From Marinobacter psychrophilus (GTDB taxonomy: Bacteria > Pseudomonadota > Gammaproteobacteria > Pseudomonadales > Oleiphilaceae): 64,000 nucleotides of DNA. The translations under genes and the position numbers were made by a program. Numbering within the stretch: position 1 is the first letter of the stretch; each line of letters opens with the position of its first letter. The DNA lies in contig NZ_CP011494.1 in the NCBI RefSeq assembly GCF_001043175.1, positions 3,348,001 through 3,412,000 on the forward strand. Direction: 5' to 3'. The notes beneath the pieces are model-generated. The model did not search any database and was not told the DNA's origin. It saw nothing but the letters and a program-made list of their open reading frames with translations. Of the stretch, positions 10,441 to 20,611 are shown in pieces.

Positions 10441-11589
10441 ATGAACATCTACCTGGTTGGCGGCGCAGTGCGCGATCAACTGCTGGGCCTGCCAGTGAAA
10501 GACCGCGACTGGGTGGTGGTGGGCGCCACACCCGAAGCCATGCTGGCACAAGGTTTTCGCCAGGTGGGCGCTGATTTCCCTGTGTTCCTGCATCCGCATA
10601 CCCACGAAGAGTATGCGCTGGCCCGCACCGAGCGAAAGCAAGGCACTGGCTACCACGGGTTCACGGTGCACAGCGCACCCGACGTAACCCTCGAAGAAGA
10701 CCTGAAGCGCCGCGATCTGACAGTTAATGCCATGGCGCAGGCCAAAGGCGGCGAGATTATCGATCCTTTCGGCGGCCAGCAGGATCTTCAAGACCGCCTG
10801 TTGCGTCACGTTTCCGAAGCCTTCGCTGAAGATCCTCTGCGCATTCTGCGCACCGCACGTTTTGCCGCCCGCTTCGCGCCTCAGGGTTTTACTATTCACC
10901 CCCACACCTTGCAATTGATGCAGGCCATGACTGACGCCGGCGAAGTGGGCCACCTGGTACCTGAACGGGTGTGGCAAGAGCTTCAGCGCGCCTTACACGA
11001 GGCTTCTCCAGTGACGTTTTTTGAGGTGCTACACCGTTGTGGCGCCCTGATTGAACTCCTGCCAGAATTTGCAGCACAGCCAGAACGCCAGCAGGCCCTT
11101 AACGCCCTGCAGCAATTGCACCAGAATTTACCCGGCGCCAACACAGCGCAGCGAATTGCAGCGTTGTTACTGCCGCTTTCCAGCGCACAAGCCAACAATC
11201 GAGCGACTTTATTAAAGGCGCCAAAAGTCTGCCAGGAGCTTGCCACCCTGGCCTGCACCCTGCGCTGTTCATCCTGCATGAACACCACCCATAGCCAAAA
11301 CGAACTGGCGGAGCAGCTGCTGGAAACCCTTAACGCGGCAGACGCCTGGCGCCGGCCAGAACGCCTGCAAGAAGCGCTGCAGTTGTTGCGCGTCACATTG
11401 CCCCTTCAAAACGGCCTCGACCTGCCTTTACAACAGATCAGGCTGCAACAGCTGGCAGAATCGTTGCAGGCGGCTGCAGGGGTACAAGCCAAAACTTTAC
11501 TGGCCCAGGGTTACCGGGGGCCAGAACTGGGCCAGGCTATGAACCAGAGCCGGCTGGAGGCCGTCCACAGCGTAATAAACAAGCGCTAA
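10441..11589 (+). CDS. cca: CCA tRNA nucleotidyltransferase
   Basis: 382 residues from the ATG at 10441; an ATG 12 bases upstream is also open. Class II nucleotidyltransferase that adds or repairs the CCA end of tRNAs. Motifs: GGAVRD, the metal-binding pair in [49 protein letters not shown] and [12 protein letters not shown]. The E. coli enzyme has a C-terminal HD phosphohydrolase domain; here the HD histidine/aspartate signature is absent and the protein is shorter, so phosphatase activity is not expected. Confidence 0.95.
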   Translation: MNIYLVGGAVRDQLLGLPVKDRDWVVVGATPEAMLAQGFRQVGADFPVFLHPHTHEEYALARTERKQGTGYHGFTVHSAPDVTLEEDLKRRDLTVNAMAQAKGGEIIDPFGGQQDLQDRLLRHVSEAFAEDPLRILRTARFAARFAPQGFTIHPHTLQLMQAMTDAGEVGHLVPERVWQELQRALHEASPVTFFEVLHRCGALIELLPEFAAQPERQQALNALQQLHQNLPGANTAQRIAALLLPLSSAQANNRATLLKAPKVCQELATLACTLRCSSCMNTTHSQNELAEQLLETLNAADAWRRPERLQEALQLLRVTLPLQNGLDLPLQQIRLQQLAESLQAAAGVQAKTLLAQGYRGPELGQAMNQSRLEAVHSVINKR

Positions 11590-11700
11590 AACGGTCACAA
11601 AGTCAGCGGTTGGTGCTCGCCGGTCAAACGGCTACAATGTGGATAGTTTGACTCAGGCGCGGCAAACCTGTCGCCCGCATGCTAAAAAGGGAGAATGCTC

Positions 11701-12879
11701 ATGCGTGATGTTGTCATTGTGGCCGCCAAGCGGACAGCGGTTGGCGGTTTTGGTGGGGGATTATCAACCCTGCGCGCTGACCAGCTTGGAACGGCTGTCA
11801 TCAAAGCGCTGATGGAAGAAACCGGCATTGCCGGTGATCAGGTCAGCGAAGTTGTTATGGGCCAGGTACTCACCGCGGGCTGCGGCCAGAATCCGGCGCG
11901 CCAGGCCTCTATTAACGCCGGGCTGCCGGTGACTGTGCCGGCTATGACCATCAATAAGGTTTGCGGTTCTGGCCTGAAAGCCGTGCACATGGCAGTGCAG
12001 TCTATCCGCAACGGCGACGCAGAAATCGTCATTGCCGGTGGCCAAGAAAGCATGAGCCAGGCGCCCCACGTTCTCCCCAACAGCCGTAATGGTCAGCGTA
12101 TGGGCAATTGGGCATTGGTAGACACCATGGTTAATGACGGTCTGTGGGACGCTTTCAACGACTATCACATGGGCATAACCACCGAAAATATCGTTGAAAA
12201 ATACGGCATCAGCCGTGAAGAGCAAGATCAATTCGCAGCTGCGTCGCAGCAAAAAGCCGTAGCAGCGCAAAAAGCCGGTCGCTTTGACAACGAAATCGTG
12301 CCGGTTTCGATTCCTCAGCGTAAGGGCGACCCGATTGTTGTCGCCAAAGACGAAGGCCCACGCGATGGCACTACAGCCGAAGGCCTGTCTAAGTTGCGCC
12401 CTGCGTTCAAAAAGGACGGCACAGTAACGGCCGCTAACTCCTCGACCCTCAACGATGGCGCAGCCGCCGTTATGGTGTGCAGCGCTGAAAAAGCCAAAGA
12501 ACTGGGCTTGACCGTACTTGCCACCATCAAAGCCCAGTCCAGTGCTGGCGTAGACCCCAGTGTTATGGGCACCGGCCCAATTCCTGCCAGCAAACGCTGC
12601 CTGAAACTGGCGGGTTGGGACGTTAGCGATCTGGACCTGATTGAAGCCAACGAAGCCTTCGCGGCACAGGCTATTTCGGTCAACCGCGATATGGGCTGGG
12701 ACCTAGCCAAGGTTAACGTCAACGGTGGCGCTATTGCCATGGGCCACCCGATCGGTGCTTCCGGCTGCCGTATTCTGGTCAGCCTGCTGCACGAAATGGT
12801 GCGTCAAGATGCCAAAAAAGGCTTGGCAACACTGTGCATCGGTGGCGGCATGGGTGTGGCGTTGGCGGTTGAGCGCTAG
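11701..12879 (+). CDS. Acetyl-CoA C-acetyltransferase (biosynthetic-type thiolase)
   Basis: 392 residues, cytosolic homotetrameric thiolase that joins two acetyl-CoA to acetoacetyl-CoA or runs in reverse. The acyl-accepting cysteine is in [14 protein letters not shown], the catalytic histidine in [16 protein letters not shown], and the second cysteine in [11 protein letters not shown]. The ATG at 11701 is preferred because the GGGAG site is 7 bases upstream. No polyhydroxyalkanoate or fatty-acid partner genes lie next to it, so phaA, atoB or another role cannot be decided. Confidence 0.92.
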   Translation: MRDVVIVAAKRTAVGGFGGGLSTLRADQLGTAVIKALMEETGIAGDQVSEVVMGQVLTAGCGQNPARQASINAGLPVTVPAMTINKVCGSGLKAVHMAVQSIRNGDAEIVIAGGQESMSQAPHVLPNSRNGQRMGNWALVDTMVNDGLWDAFNDYHMGITTENIVEKYGISREEQDQFAAASQQKAVAAQKAGRFDNEIVPVSIPQRKGDPIVVAKDEGPRDGTTAEGLSKLRPAFKKDGTVTAANSSTLNDGAAAVMVCSAEKAKELGLTVLATIKAQSSAGVDPSVMGTGPIPASKRCLKLAGWDVSDLDLIEANEAFAAQAISVNRDMGWDLAKVNVNGGAIAMGHPIGASGCRILVSLLHEMVRQDAKKGLATLCIGGGMGVALAVER

Positions 12880-12972
12880 CTCAACATGCTAAATAGAACG
12901 CTAGCTCAACATGTTAAACGGAGCGCTATCTCAAGATGTTAAACGGGACGCTAATTTAATATGCTGAATATC
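12873..12972 (+). repeat. Four tandem copies of a 25-bp unit spanning the thiolase stop and the trmL start
   Basis: Exact 25-base period: 12873-12897, 12898-12922, 12923-12947 and 12948-12972. Each unit has the form rCGCTAnnTnAAnATGnTrAA plus five bases. Copy 1 contains the thiolase TAG stop and copy 4 contains the trmL ATG. Copies 2 and 3 are closest to each other; copy 4 is the most diverged. Every copy has an ATG in the same place, so the array looks like an amplified translation start region. Confidence 0.85.
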
Positions 12973-13425
12973 GTGCTGTACGAGCCGGAAATTCCTCCAA
13001 ATACCGGGAACATTATCCGGCTCTGCGCCAACACCGGTTGTAAGCTGCACCTGATTGAACCACTGGGGTTTACTCTGGAAGACAAACAGATGCGGCGTGC
13101 CGGGCTGGATTACAGCGAATACGCCAGTGTAAAAGTACACAAAAGCTACCCGGCGTTTTTACAATCCGAGCAGCCGCAACGGCTGTTTGGGCTGACTACG
13201 AAAGGCAGTCACTACTATCATGAGGTCAGTTACCATGACGGTGACTATCTGATGTTCGGGCCGGAAACCCGCGGCTTGCCCGCACCGGTTCGCGATTCCC
13301 TAGCCGATGGCCACTGCCTGAGAGTGCCCATGTGCGCTCACAGCCGCAGCCTGAATCTGTCGAATACTGCGGCTCTGGTGGTTTACGAAGCTTGGCGGCA
13401 ATTGGCATTTTGCGGCTCTGAATAA
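12961..13425 (+). CDS. trmL: tRNA (cytidine/uridine-34 2'-O)-methyltransferase TrmL
   Basis: 154 residues, SPOUT-class methyltransferase (E. coli TrmL/YibK 157). It methylates the ribose of the wobble base in two leucine tRNAs. Family features: [20 protein letters not shown] near the start, LHLIEPLGF, then the knot region with [29 protein letters not shown] and the C-terminal VVYEAWRQL. The ATG lies inside the last unit of a 25-bp tandem repeat and there is no good ribosome site upstream, so expression may be unusual. Confidence 0.93.
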   Translation: MLNIVLYEPEIPPNTGNIIRLCANTGCKLHLIEPLGFTLEDKQMRRAGLDYSEYASVKVHKSYPAFLQSEQPQRLFGLTTKGSHYYHEVSYHDGDYLMFGPETRGLPAPVRDSLADGHCLRVPMCAHSRSLNLSNTAALVVYEAWRQLAFCGSE

Positions 13426-13455
13426 AAAACCCGGCTCTCAAGCTGGGTTTTTTGC
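13424..13455. terminator. Bidirectional terminator between trmL and secB
   Basis: Hairpin with arms ACCCGGCT and AGCTGGGT around the loop CTCA, flanked by six A on the left and six T on the right, so it serves both converging genes. It begins at the trmL stop. Confidence 0.9.
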
Positions 13456-13467
13456 TCGTTCAGAAAG

Positions 13468-13974
13468 TCAGTGAGTTTTGGCGTCACTGGTGGCTTCTGC
13501 AGCCGTCACTTCTTCTTGCTTGCGCTGAAGTGCCTGGGCATAAATCGCGTCGAAGTTAACCGGCGCCAGCATCAGTGCCGGAAAGCTACCACGGCCTACC
13601 AAATTATCAATGGCTTCGCGGGCGTAAGGGAACAGGATAGTCGGGCAGTAGGCACCCAACATGTGGTCCAGTTGCTGAGGTTCCACGCCGTTTACCAGAA
13701 AAACGCCGGCCTGTTGGATTTCAACAATGTAGGCCACTTTCTCTTCAATTTTTGCCGTTACCGTGAGTGACAGCACAACTTCGTACTGATTATCGCTGAC
13801 TTTGCTATGCCCTGTGTTCAGATCAAGATTGACCTGCGGCTTCCACTGATCCTGAAACACCGTCGGAGCATTGGGGGATTCGAAAGAAAGATCTTTTACA
13901 TAAATGCGCTGCATGGCGAACTGTGGTTGATTCTTGTTTTCATTGCCTGCTGCAGCTTGCGAATTCTCAGCCAT
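13468..13974 (-). CDS. secB: Protein-export chaperone SecB
   Basis: 168 residues, tetrameric cytosolic chaperone that keeps preproteins unfolded and passes them to SecA. Family blocks: QRIYVKDLSFESPNAPTVFQ, VAYIVEIQQAGVF, and GAYCPTILFPYAREAIDNLV followed by RGSFPALMLAPVNFDAIY. The ATG at 13974 has a GAGG site 7 bases upstream; a TTG two codons earlier is unlikely. The order yibN-like, secB, with gpmI divergent, recalls E. coli yibN-grxC-secB, here without grxC. Confidence 0.96.
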   Translation of the reverse strand: MAENSQAAAGNENKNQPQFAMQRIYVKDLSFESPNAPTVFQDQWKPQVNLDLNTGHSKVSDNQYEVVLSLTVTAKIEEKVAYIVEIQQAGVFLVNGVEPQQLDHMLGAYCPTILFPYAREAIDNLVGRGSFPALMLAPVNFDAIYAQALQRKQEEVTAAEATSDAKTH

Positions 13975-14060
13975 GTTCAATCCTCTATTATCAATCTGGG
14001 CTTGATTGCCCCGTGGATTAAGCGACGTTCTGCGGCGCTAGGCGGCAACACGACCCTTCG

Positions 14061-14477
14061 TTATTTCTTTACCAGCGGCAAATTGCTGGCTCTCCAGTCA
14101 GCAATTCCACCGCTCAGGCGTACCACATTGGCAAAACCGTCAGTATTAAGCTGTTTGACCGCCATAGCAGAATGCTGCCCCATCTTGTCGACCACAATCA
14201 GCTGCTTTTCTTTGTGCTTGGACAGCTCACTGCTGCGGCTTTTCAAAGCGCTCAATGGAATATTCATCGAGCCCGTGATGCGCCCTTCGTTGAATTCTTT
14301 GCGGTCACGGATATCCACCACCACCGCTTCGTCCCGGTTAATGAGGCTTACAGCGCCTTGGGCGGAAATTTTGGCACCACCGCGGCGAGTTTCCAAGGCC
14401 AGCAGCGCCAGAAGCAAGGCCACGAATACCGACACCAGAATGTAATGGTTAACAACAAATTCAAACAAGCGATCCAT
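14061..14477 (-). CDS. Membrane-anchored rhodanese-like protein (YibN type), catalytic cysteine absent
   Basis: 138 residues: one N-terminal transmembrane helix (about residues 9-28, VVNHYILVSVFVALLLALLA) followed by a rhodanese domain with VVVDIRDRKEFNEGRI and GSMNIPL. The active-site loop reads VVDKMGQHS where active rhodaneses have C-R-x-G-x-R/S, so the persulfide cysteine is replaced by aspartate and sulfurtransferase activity is not expected. The start at 14477 is an ATG with AGGGTG upstream; an upstream TTG is less likely. It probably shares a transcript with secB 86 bases downstream. Confidence 0.85.
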   Translation of the reverse strand: MDRLFEFVVNHYILVSVFVALLLALLALETRRGGAKISAQGAVSLINRDEAVVVDIRDRKEFNEGRITGSMNIPLSALKSRSSELSKHKEKQLIVVDKMGQHSAMAVKQLNTDGFANVVRLSGGIADWRASNLPLVKK

Positions 14478-14628
14478 GAAAACACCCTGCAAAATAATTT
14501 GGCAAGATTATACACACCCGCAGCCCTGCGCAGAAGGTAACCGGCGTGGCATGAGCAAATGAAAGCGGTTAGAATCTTGAATCCCACTCATATCGACAAC
14601 AACATACTGCCATTAACTGGAGCACGTC

Positions 14629-16176
14629 ATGACAGCGATTCGCACGCCAACAGCACTCATTATTCTTGACGGCTGGGGCCACCGCGACCCGGCCGAAGAC
14701 AACGCTATCAGCAACGCCAATACACCGTTCTGGGATGGTTTGTGGCAAAACAACCCGAAAACGCTGATTAACACCTCCGGAATGTTTGTAGGCTTGCCCA
14801 GCGGACAAATGGGCAATTCCGAAGTAGGCCACATGAATCTTGGCGCCGGTCGCGTTGTATACCAGAATCTGACCCGCATCGACAAAGACCTGAAAGACGG
14901 TGGTTTCCAGAAAAACCCGGCCCTGTGCAAAGCTATAGATGCCGCTGTAAGCCAGGGTAAAGCCGTTCACCTGATTGGTCTGCTGTCGCCAGGCGGCGTT
15001 CACAGCCATGAAAGCCACATTCTTGCCGCCGCAGAATTGGCTGCAGCACGCGGCGCTAAAGCCGTTTACCTGCACGCCATTCTAGATGGCCGCGACATGC
15101 CCCCGCGCAGCGCCAAAGCGTCGCTGGAAAAAGCCTCGGCCAGCCTTGCCGCACTTGGCGTTGCCCGCATTGCGAGCGTTACCGGGCGCTACTTTGCCAT
15201 GGACCGCGACAACCGCTGGGACCGCGTAGAATCTGCTTACAACGTCATGACACTAGGTCAAGCTGAATACGCTTGCGAAAGCGCGGCAACTGCTCTGGAG
15301 CAGGCTTACGAACGCGATGAAAATGATGAATTTGTAAAACCAACCCGCATTCAGGCCGAAGGTGATACCACCGCCACTATTAACGATGGCGACGCCGTGT
15401 TGTTTATGAACTTCCGCGCAGACCGCGCCCGCGAACTGACACGCACCTTTGTTGACGCCGATTTTGACAGTTTCAAACGCAAAAAAGTGCCCCAGTTGGC
15501 CGACTTTGTAATGCTGACGGAATACGCCGCCGATATTAAAGCAAGCTGCGCTTATCCGTCGGCGCAGTTGGTGAATGGCCTGGGCGAATATCTGGCCAAC
15601 GCGGGCAAAACCCAACTGAGGATTTCAGAAACCGAAAAATACGCCCACGTTACCTTCTTTTTCAACGGCGGCCGCGAAGAGCCATTTACCGGAGAAGACC
15701 GCATTCTGGTACCGTCCCCAGACGTTGCGACCTATGACATGAAGCCGGAGATGAGCGCCCCGGAGGTGACAGACAAACTGGTTGAAGCCATTAAAAGCGG
15801 CAAATACGACTTGATCATCTGCAACTATGCCAACGGCGACATGGTGGGCCACACGGGCAAGCTGGACGCTGCCATCAAAGCGGCCGAATGCCTGGACGCC
15901 TGCGTAAAGCGTGTTGTAGAAGCGCTTGCAGAAGTGGATGGCGAAGGCCTGATCACTGCTGACCACGGCAACTGCGAGCAAATGCAAGACCCGGTGTCCG
16001 GCCAGGTACACACTGCCCACACCACTGGCCCTGTGCCCCTGGTATACACCGGCCCAAAACAGATAACGCTGAACGACGGTGGCGCCCTGAGCGATGTGGC
16101 GCCTACGCTGCTAGCGCTGATGGGCGTGGCTCAACCCACCGAAATGACAGGCCACAGCCTGGCTGAGATCGGTTGA
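14629..16176 (+). CDS. gpmI: 2,3-bisphosphoglycerate-independent phosphoglycerate mutase
   Basis: 515 residues, the typical length. Cofactor-independent, metal-dependent enzyme converting 3- to 2-phosphoglycerate in glycolysis and gluconeogenesis. The N terminus has [10 protein letters not shown], the phosphoserine lies in [18 protein letters not shown], metal ligands appear in [12 protein letters not shown] and [11 protein letters not shown], and histidine in [14 protein letters not shown]. First gene of gpmI-envC-ctpA-yibQ, a conserved gammaproteobacterial block. Confidence 0.97.
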   Translation: MTAIRTPTALIILDGWGHRDPAEDNAISNANTPFWDGLWQNNPKTLINTSGMFVGLPSGQMGNSEVGHMNLGAGRVVYQNLTRIDKDLKDGGFQKNPALCKAIDAAVSQGKAVHLIGLLSPGGVHSHESHILAAAELAAARGAKAVYLHAILDGRDMPPRSAKASLEKASASLAALGVARIASVTGRYFAMDRDNRWDRVESAYNVMTLGQAEYACESAATALEQAYERDENDEFVKPTRIQAEGDTTATINDGDAVLFMNFRADRARELTRTFVDADFDSFKRKKVPQLADFVMLTEYAADIKASCAYPSAQLVNGLGEYLANAGKTQLRISETEKYAHVTFFFNGGREEPFTGEDRILVPSPDVATYDMKPEMSAPEVTDKLVEAIKSGKYDLIICNYANGDMVGHTGKLDAAIKAAECLDACVKRVVEALAEVDGEGLITADHGNCEQMQDPVSGQVHTAHTTGPVPLVYTGPKQITLNDGGALSDVAPTLLALMGVAQPTEMTGHSLAEIG

Positions 16177-16196
16177 CTGTAAACGGACCGGTTGCC

Positions 16197-17393
16197 ATGT
16201 TACGCACGCTACTGGTGCTACCCTTGCTACTGGCGCTGGCCTTTGCCAGCGCAGCCCCGGTAGCCGCGCAAACAGCGGCTGCACAGCAGGCAACTTCTCA
16301 ACAGGTAACTCCGGCCCAGATTGAAAAGCTGAAAAAGCAGATTGGCGCCATTAATCAGTGGCTAACCAAGGCGGAAAAAGACCGCTCGCAACTGCAACAA
16401 CAGCTAACCGGCCTGGAGCGCAGCATCAGCGACCTGACCCGAGAAGCCCGCAACCTAAAGCAGCAGGCCGCCAACCAGCAAACACAGCTGGCAGAATTGG
16501 ACACCCGGCAACAGCAGTTGACCCTCGTCCTCAACAGCCAGCGCGAACAGCTCAAGAAGCTGCTGCGCCAGGCATGGATGGAAGGTGACGCCAGCGCCCT
16601 GAAAGTGCTGTTCAACGAAACCGACCCCAACAATATTGCCCGCACCCTCACCTATTACGAATATCTGGGCAATTACACAGTCGACCAGGTACAGGCTTTT
16701 CAGGCCAGCCTGGCAGAGCTGAACCAAACCCGCACGCAAATGCAGAATACCCGCGCCAGACTGGCCACCACCGAAGCTGATGTAGAGCAACGCCAACAAG
16801 AACTTGCGCAAACCCGCAAGCAGCGCGAACAGACTCTAGCAAGCCTGAACGCAGACATCGGCCAGCGTCGCAGTGAGCGCGACGGACTGGCCGCCGATCA
16901 AAAACGCCTGGAGGCCCTGTTAAAGGAAGTGCAACAGGTCATCACCAGCATACCTGCGCCAAATCCTAACCAGCCATTTGCGACACTGCGCAAAAAAATG
17001 CCCTGGCCCGCTGCTGGAACGGTCGTCAGCAGCTTTGGCGAAACCTATGCCGACGGCAAACTACGCCGCAACGGCTTACTAATGCACACCGACACAAGCG
17101 CAGAAGTGCGGGCTATTCATTACGGCCGTGTTGTATTCGCCAATTTCCTGCGGGGCTTTGGACTGCTAACCATTATTGACCACGGCGACGGTTATATGAC
17201 CCTGTACGGCCATGCCAGCAGCCTTTACACCACAACCGGAGACTGGGTGGATGCCGGCGAGGCCATTGCTCAGGCAGGCCAGACCGGCGGCACCGACAAA
17301 ACCGCGCTGTATTTTGAAATACGCCACAACGGCAAACCCGATAATCCGTCACGCTGGCTGGCCGGGCAACCCGCGAAACCCGGCAAGAGCTGA
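16197..17393 (+). CDS. envC: Murein hydrolase activator EnvC (degenerate LytM)
   Basis: 398 residues from the ATG at 16197. An upstream TTG at 16173 overlaps gpmI and would spoil the signal peptide. Signal peptide about residues 1-24 (LLVLPLLLALAFASAAPVAA). Residues about 40-250 form a long glutamine-rich coiled coil. The C terminus is a LytM/M23 domain (RAIHYGRVVFANFLRGFGLL, DHGDGYMTLYGHAS). The first metal-site motif is altered (MHTDTSAEV), as expected for EnvC, which activates AmiA/AmiB amidases at the septum through FtsEX rather than cutting peptidoglycan itself. Confidence 0.9.
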   Translation: MLRTLLVLPLLLALAFASAAPVAAQTAAAQQATSQQVTPAQIEKLKKQIGAINQWLTKAEKDRSQLQQQLTGLERSISDLTREARNLKQQAANQQTQLAELDTRQQQLTLVLNSQREQLKKLLRQAWMEGDASALKVLFNETDPNNIARTLTYYEYLGNYTVDQVQAFQASLAELNQTRTQMQNTRARLATTEADVEQRQQELAQTRKQREQTLASLNADIGQRRSERDGLAADQKRLEALLKEVQQVITSIPAPNPNQPFATLRKKMPWPAAGTVVSSFGETYADGKLRRNGLLMHTDTSAEVRAIHYGRVVFANFLRGFGLLTIIDHGDGYMTLYGHASSLYTTTGDWVDAGEAIAQAGQTGGTDKTALYFEIRHNGKPDNPSRWLAGQPAKPGKS

Positions 17394-17471
17394 CAAACGC
17401 CAGCGCTCCCGCCATACTGTGGCGAATTAGCGAAAACCTGCCAACCAGCGGAATAAATACAGGATAAGTGA

Positions 17472-18860
17472 ATGAAACTTGCCCAACGCACTCGTCATGC
17501 TTTACCGATGCAGGCCCTCGTCATGGCCTCCTGTTTTGCCGCTTCCGGTTGGGCTTTCGCGCAGCAGACGCCGACCAGCACAATAGCCGATGCTCACGCA
17601 GGCATCGACATGCCTGCCGAGCGCGAGCTGCTGCCGCTGGACGACCTGCGTAAATTTACCGCTGTGTTCAGTCGCATCAAAGACGCTTACGTGGAGGAAG
17701 TGACAGACAGCCAGCTGCTTGAAAGCGCCATAAAAGGCATGCTGTCAGAGCTCGACCCGCATTCCACTTATCTGGCTCCAAAAGATTACGAAGACCTGGA
17801 AGAAAGCACCAGCGGTGCCTTCGGTGGTTTGGGCATCGAAGTGGGCATGGAAAACGGCTTTGTTAAGGTTATTACCCCCATAGATGATACCCCTGCGCAA
17901 AAGGCCGGCGTGCGGTCTGGCGACGTCATCATAAAACTGGGTGAGCAACCGGTAAAAGGCATGTCGCTGCAAGACGCGGTAGAACTGATGCGCGGCGAAC
18001 CCGGCAGCATTCTGCAACTGACGATTATCCGCGACGGCGAAACAGGGCCGCTGGTCATTCCGGTAGAGCGTGCCATCATCAAGGTCACCAGCGTGAAATC
18101 CCGTATGCTGGATGACGGTTACGGCTATGTCCGCATCACCCAATTCCAGGCCCAAACCGGCAGCCAGTTCCGCGACGCCCTGACGGCCCTGAAAAAAGAC
18201 GCCGGTGGTGCGCTTAAAGGTGTCGTTCTGGACGTACGCAATAACCCGGGCGGCGTACTACAGGCCGCAGTAGACACTGTTGACGCTGTGCTCAACGAAG
18301 GCCTGGTGGTCTATACCGAAGGCCGCATTCAGAGCTCACGTATGCGCTTCAGCGCCACAGAAGGCGACATATTGGCAGACACGCCCATGGTAGTTCTGAT
18401 CAACGGCGGTTCCGCGTCTGCATCCGAAATCGTCGCTGGCGCCTTGCAGGACCATCGCCGCGCCGTGGTAATGGGCACCCAGTCATTTGGCAAAGGCAGC
18501 GTGCAAACTGTGATTCCGCTGGATGAAACCCACGCCATAAAAATGACCACAGCCCGCTACTACACCCCAGACGGCCGCTCCATTCAGGCCACCGGCATAA
18601 AACCGGATATCGAAGTAAAACCGGCAGAGCTGAAAGAACTGGAGGTCCAGCCGATGTTTACTGAAGCTGATTTAAGCGGTCATCTGGAAGGCAAGAACGA
18701 AGCAGAAAACCGTAAAAACCAAGCTCAGGATGTACGCGATAGCGCCAAGAAATCCGCTGAAGCGGTTCTGGATCGTGACTACCAGTTGCGCTCAGCACTG
18801 AACCTGCTGAAGGGGCTGAACATCATCAGCCGCGCCGGCACGTCCAGCACTCAGCAATAA
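17472..18860 (+). CDS. ctpA: Carboxyl-terminal processing protease (S41)
   Basis: 462 residues, exported serine protease of the CtpA/Prc type. Signal peptide about residues 1-31 (ending GWAFA-QQ). PDZ domain roughly residues 110-195 (FGGLGIEVGMENG, AGVRSGDVIIKLGEQPVKG). The Ser/Lys dyad is visible: serine in NGGSASASEIVAGAL and lysine in GTQSFGKGSVQTV. A C-terminal charged tail follows. In Pseudomonas, CtpA with a lipoprotein partner degrades peptidoglycan hydrolases, which suits its place next to envC. Confidence 0.93.
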   Translation: MKLAQRTRHALPMQALVMASCFAASGWAFAQQTPTSTIADAHAGIDMPAERELLPLDDLRKFTAVFSRIKDAYVEEVTDSQLLESAIKGMLSELDPHSTYLAPKDYEDLEESTSGAFGGLGIEVGMENGFVKVITPIDDTPAQKAGVRSGDVIIKLGEQPVKGMSLQDAVELMRGEPGSILQLTIIRDGETGPLVIPVERAIIKVTSVKSRMLDDGYGYVRITQFQAQTGSQFRDALTALKKDAGGALKGVVLDVRNNPGGVLQAAVDTVDAVLNEGLVVYTEGRIQSSRMRFSATEGDILADTPMVVLINGGSASASEIVAGALQDHRRAVVMGTQSFGKGSVQTVIPLDETHAIKMTTARYYTPDGRSIQATGIKPDIEVKPAELKELEVQPMFTEADLSGHLEGKNEAENRKNQAQDVRDSAKKSAEAVLDRDYQLRSALNLLKGLNIISRAGTSSTQQ

Positions 18861-18861
18861 G

Positions 18862-19770
18862 TTGCTTTGCGTGAGGCACTTTTCAAGAAGCGCTTTCCAT
18901 GGGGCACGCCCCAAGAAGCACTTTGTGACACCGCGGCTATCGAATACTCCGATTCGCATATTGCTGGCCATGCTTCTGGGCATGGTCAGCAATATAGTGC
19001 TGGCCGGGCCACCACCCACTATCGCCATCATCATTGATGACATGGGCCACGACCGGCTGGAAGGGGAGCGCCTGGCGCGTCTGGAACAGCCCATCACACT
19101 GTCGTTTCTGCCTTACCGCCGCCATACCGTAGAGCTGGCCAAACTGTCACACAGCCTGAATAAGGAAATTATGCTGCACGCGCCCATGGCCAATACCCAG
19201 CATTTCGGCTTGGGGCCAGGCGGCTTGTCTGAAAATATGAATCAAGCCCAAATTACCCGCACATTGCGGCGGGCTTTGCAGTCGGTGCCTCACGTTCAGG
19301 GTGTCAATAACCACATGGGCAGCTTGCTAACGCAGCGACTGCAACCCATGGACTGGGTGATGACAGAACTGGACCAGTACCCGCTGTACTTCGTTGATAG
19401 CCGCACCATCGCAAGCTCGATAGCCGGTGATGTAGCCCGTGCCCACGGCATCCCCAGCTTGACCCGCGATGTGTTTCTGGACCACGAACAAACCGAAGAA
19501 TTTGTTGACCGGCAATTCAAACTGTTGATTCAACGTGCGCGGCAACAGGGCACGGCCATCGCCATCGGCCACCCTCACAAGATCACCGTAGATTATCTGG
19601 AAAAGCACCTACCCCTGCTGGATGAGCAAGGTATTGCAATAGCAACTGTCAGCGGCATTTGGGCCATTCGCAATGACAACAGAACCATGTTTGCAAACGA
19701 AAAAAAGCAGGCCATAGTGCCTGCTTACGCGAGAAAACCGGAATCGAACAACAGCGCTGCCCAATTGTAA
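18862..19770 (+). CDS. Divergent polysaccharide deacetylase family protein (YibQ)
   Basis: Up to 302 residues. Periplasmic protein with a polysaccharide-deacetylase-like fold. Signal-like segment IRILLAMLLGMVSNIVLA followed by the fold start TIAIIIDDMGHDRLEG; further blocks EIMLHAPMAN, NNHMGSLLT, YFVDSRTIASS and GTAIAIGHPHKITVDYL. The start is uncertain: the frame opens at a TTG (18862), with GTG codons at 18871 and 18925 and ATG only at 18970. The GTG at 18925 would give a neat signal peptide. It ends 12 bases before the converging hisF. The function of YibQ is not established. Confidence 0.82.
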   Translation: MLCVRHFSRSAFHGARPKKHFVTPRLSNTPIRILLAMLLGMVSNIVLAGPPPTIAIIIDDMGHDRLEGERLARLEQPITLSFLPYRRHTVELAKLSHSLNKEIMLHAPMANTQHFGLGPGGLSENMNQAQITRTLRRALQSVPHVQGVNNHMGSLLTQRLQPMDWVMTELDQYPLYFVDSRTIASSIAGDVARAHGIPSLTRDVFLDHEQTEEFVDRQFKLLIQRARQQGTAIAIGHPHKITVDYLEKHLPLLDEQGIAIATVSGIWAIRNDNRTMFANEKKQAIVPAYARKPESNNSAAQL

Positions 19771-19782
19771 TTGCTTGGCAGG

Positions 19783-20556
19783 CTAATCCCGCACTTCAAT
19801 CCCCTGAGCTTTCATAAATGCTTTTGCCTCTGGAATGGTGTGCTCGCCGAAGTGGAATATCGACGCCGCCAGAACCGCATCTGCGCCACCAATGGTTACG
19901 CCATCGGCCAGATGCTGTAACTCGCCGACCCCACCAGACGCAATCACCGGTACCGTTACGGCATCGCTGATGGCGCGGGTAAGGCCCAGATCAAAGCCGA
20001 TTTTGGTGCCGTCGCGGTCCATACTGGTTAGGAGCAATTCGCCCGCACCCAGCGCTACCATTCTCTGCGCCCATTCCACCGCATCCAAACCTGTTGGCTT
20101 GCGGCCACCGTGGGTAAAAATCTCCCACTTTGGCTCTTCGCCCTCGACACTCACCCGCTTCGCATCAATCGCCACCACAATGCACTGACTGCCAAAACGC
20201 TCGGCCGCGGTTCTTACAAATTCAGGATCAAACACCGCCGCGGTATTGATGGCCACCTTATCGGCACCCGCATTCAGCAGTTTGCGAATGTCTTCCACCG
20301 TGCGCACACCGCCGCCGACGGTCAAGGGAATAAACACTTCTGACGCCATTCGCTCTACCGTTTCATAGGTGGTGTCACGGCTTTCGTGGCTGGCGGTAAT
20401 ATCCAGAAAGGTAATTTCATCGGCACCCTGCTCGTTGTAACGGCGGGCCACTTCCACCGGGTCGCCAGCGTCGCGGATATCGACAAAATTCACGCCTTTC
20501 ACTACCCTGCCCTTGTCTACATCCAGACAGGGAATAATGCGCTTGGCCAATGCCAT
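19783..20556 (-). CDS. hisF: Imidazole glycerol phosphate synthase, cyclase subunit HisF
   Basis: 257 residues, (beta/alpha)8 barrel. With HisH it makes imidazole glycerol phosphate and AICAR in histidine synthesis. Catalytic aspartates are in [13 protein letters not shown] and VVAIDAKRV. Phosphate-binding GG motifs occur in VGGGVRT and ASGGVGE. The ATG at 20556 has GGAG 8 bases upstream and gives [11 protein letters not shown]; the frame extends 7 residues further with no site. Confidence 0.97.
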   Translation of the reverse strand: MALAKRIIPCLDVDKGRVVKGVNFVDIRDAGDPVEVARRYNEQGADEITFLDITASHESRDTTYETVERMASEVFIPLTVGGGVRTVEDIRKLLNAGADKVAINTAAVFDPEFVRTAAERFGSQCIVVAIDAKRVSVEGEEPKWEIFTHGGRKPTGLDAVEWAQRMVALGAGELLLTSMDRDGTKIGFDLGLTRAISDAVTVPVIASGGVGELQHLADGVTIGGADAVLAASIFHFGEHTIPEAKAFMKAQGIEVRD

Positions 20557-20611
20557 GGAAATGCTCCGTACAGTCAAGGTCTTGAAGGTGATGAATCAGA
20601 AGGTCAGGCGT

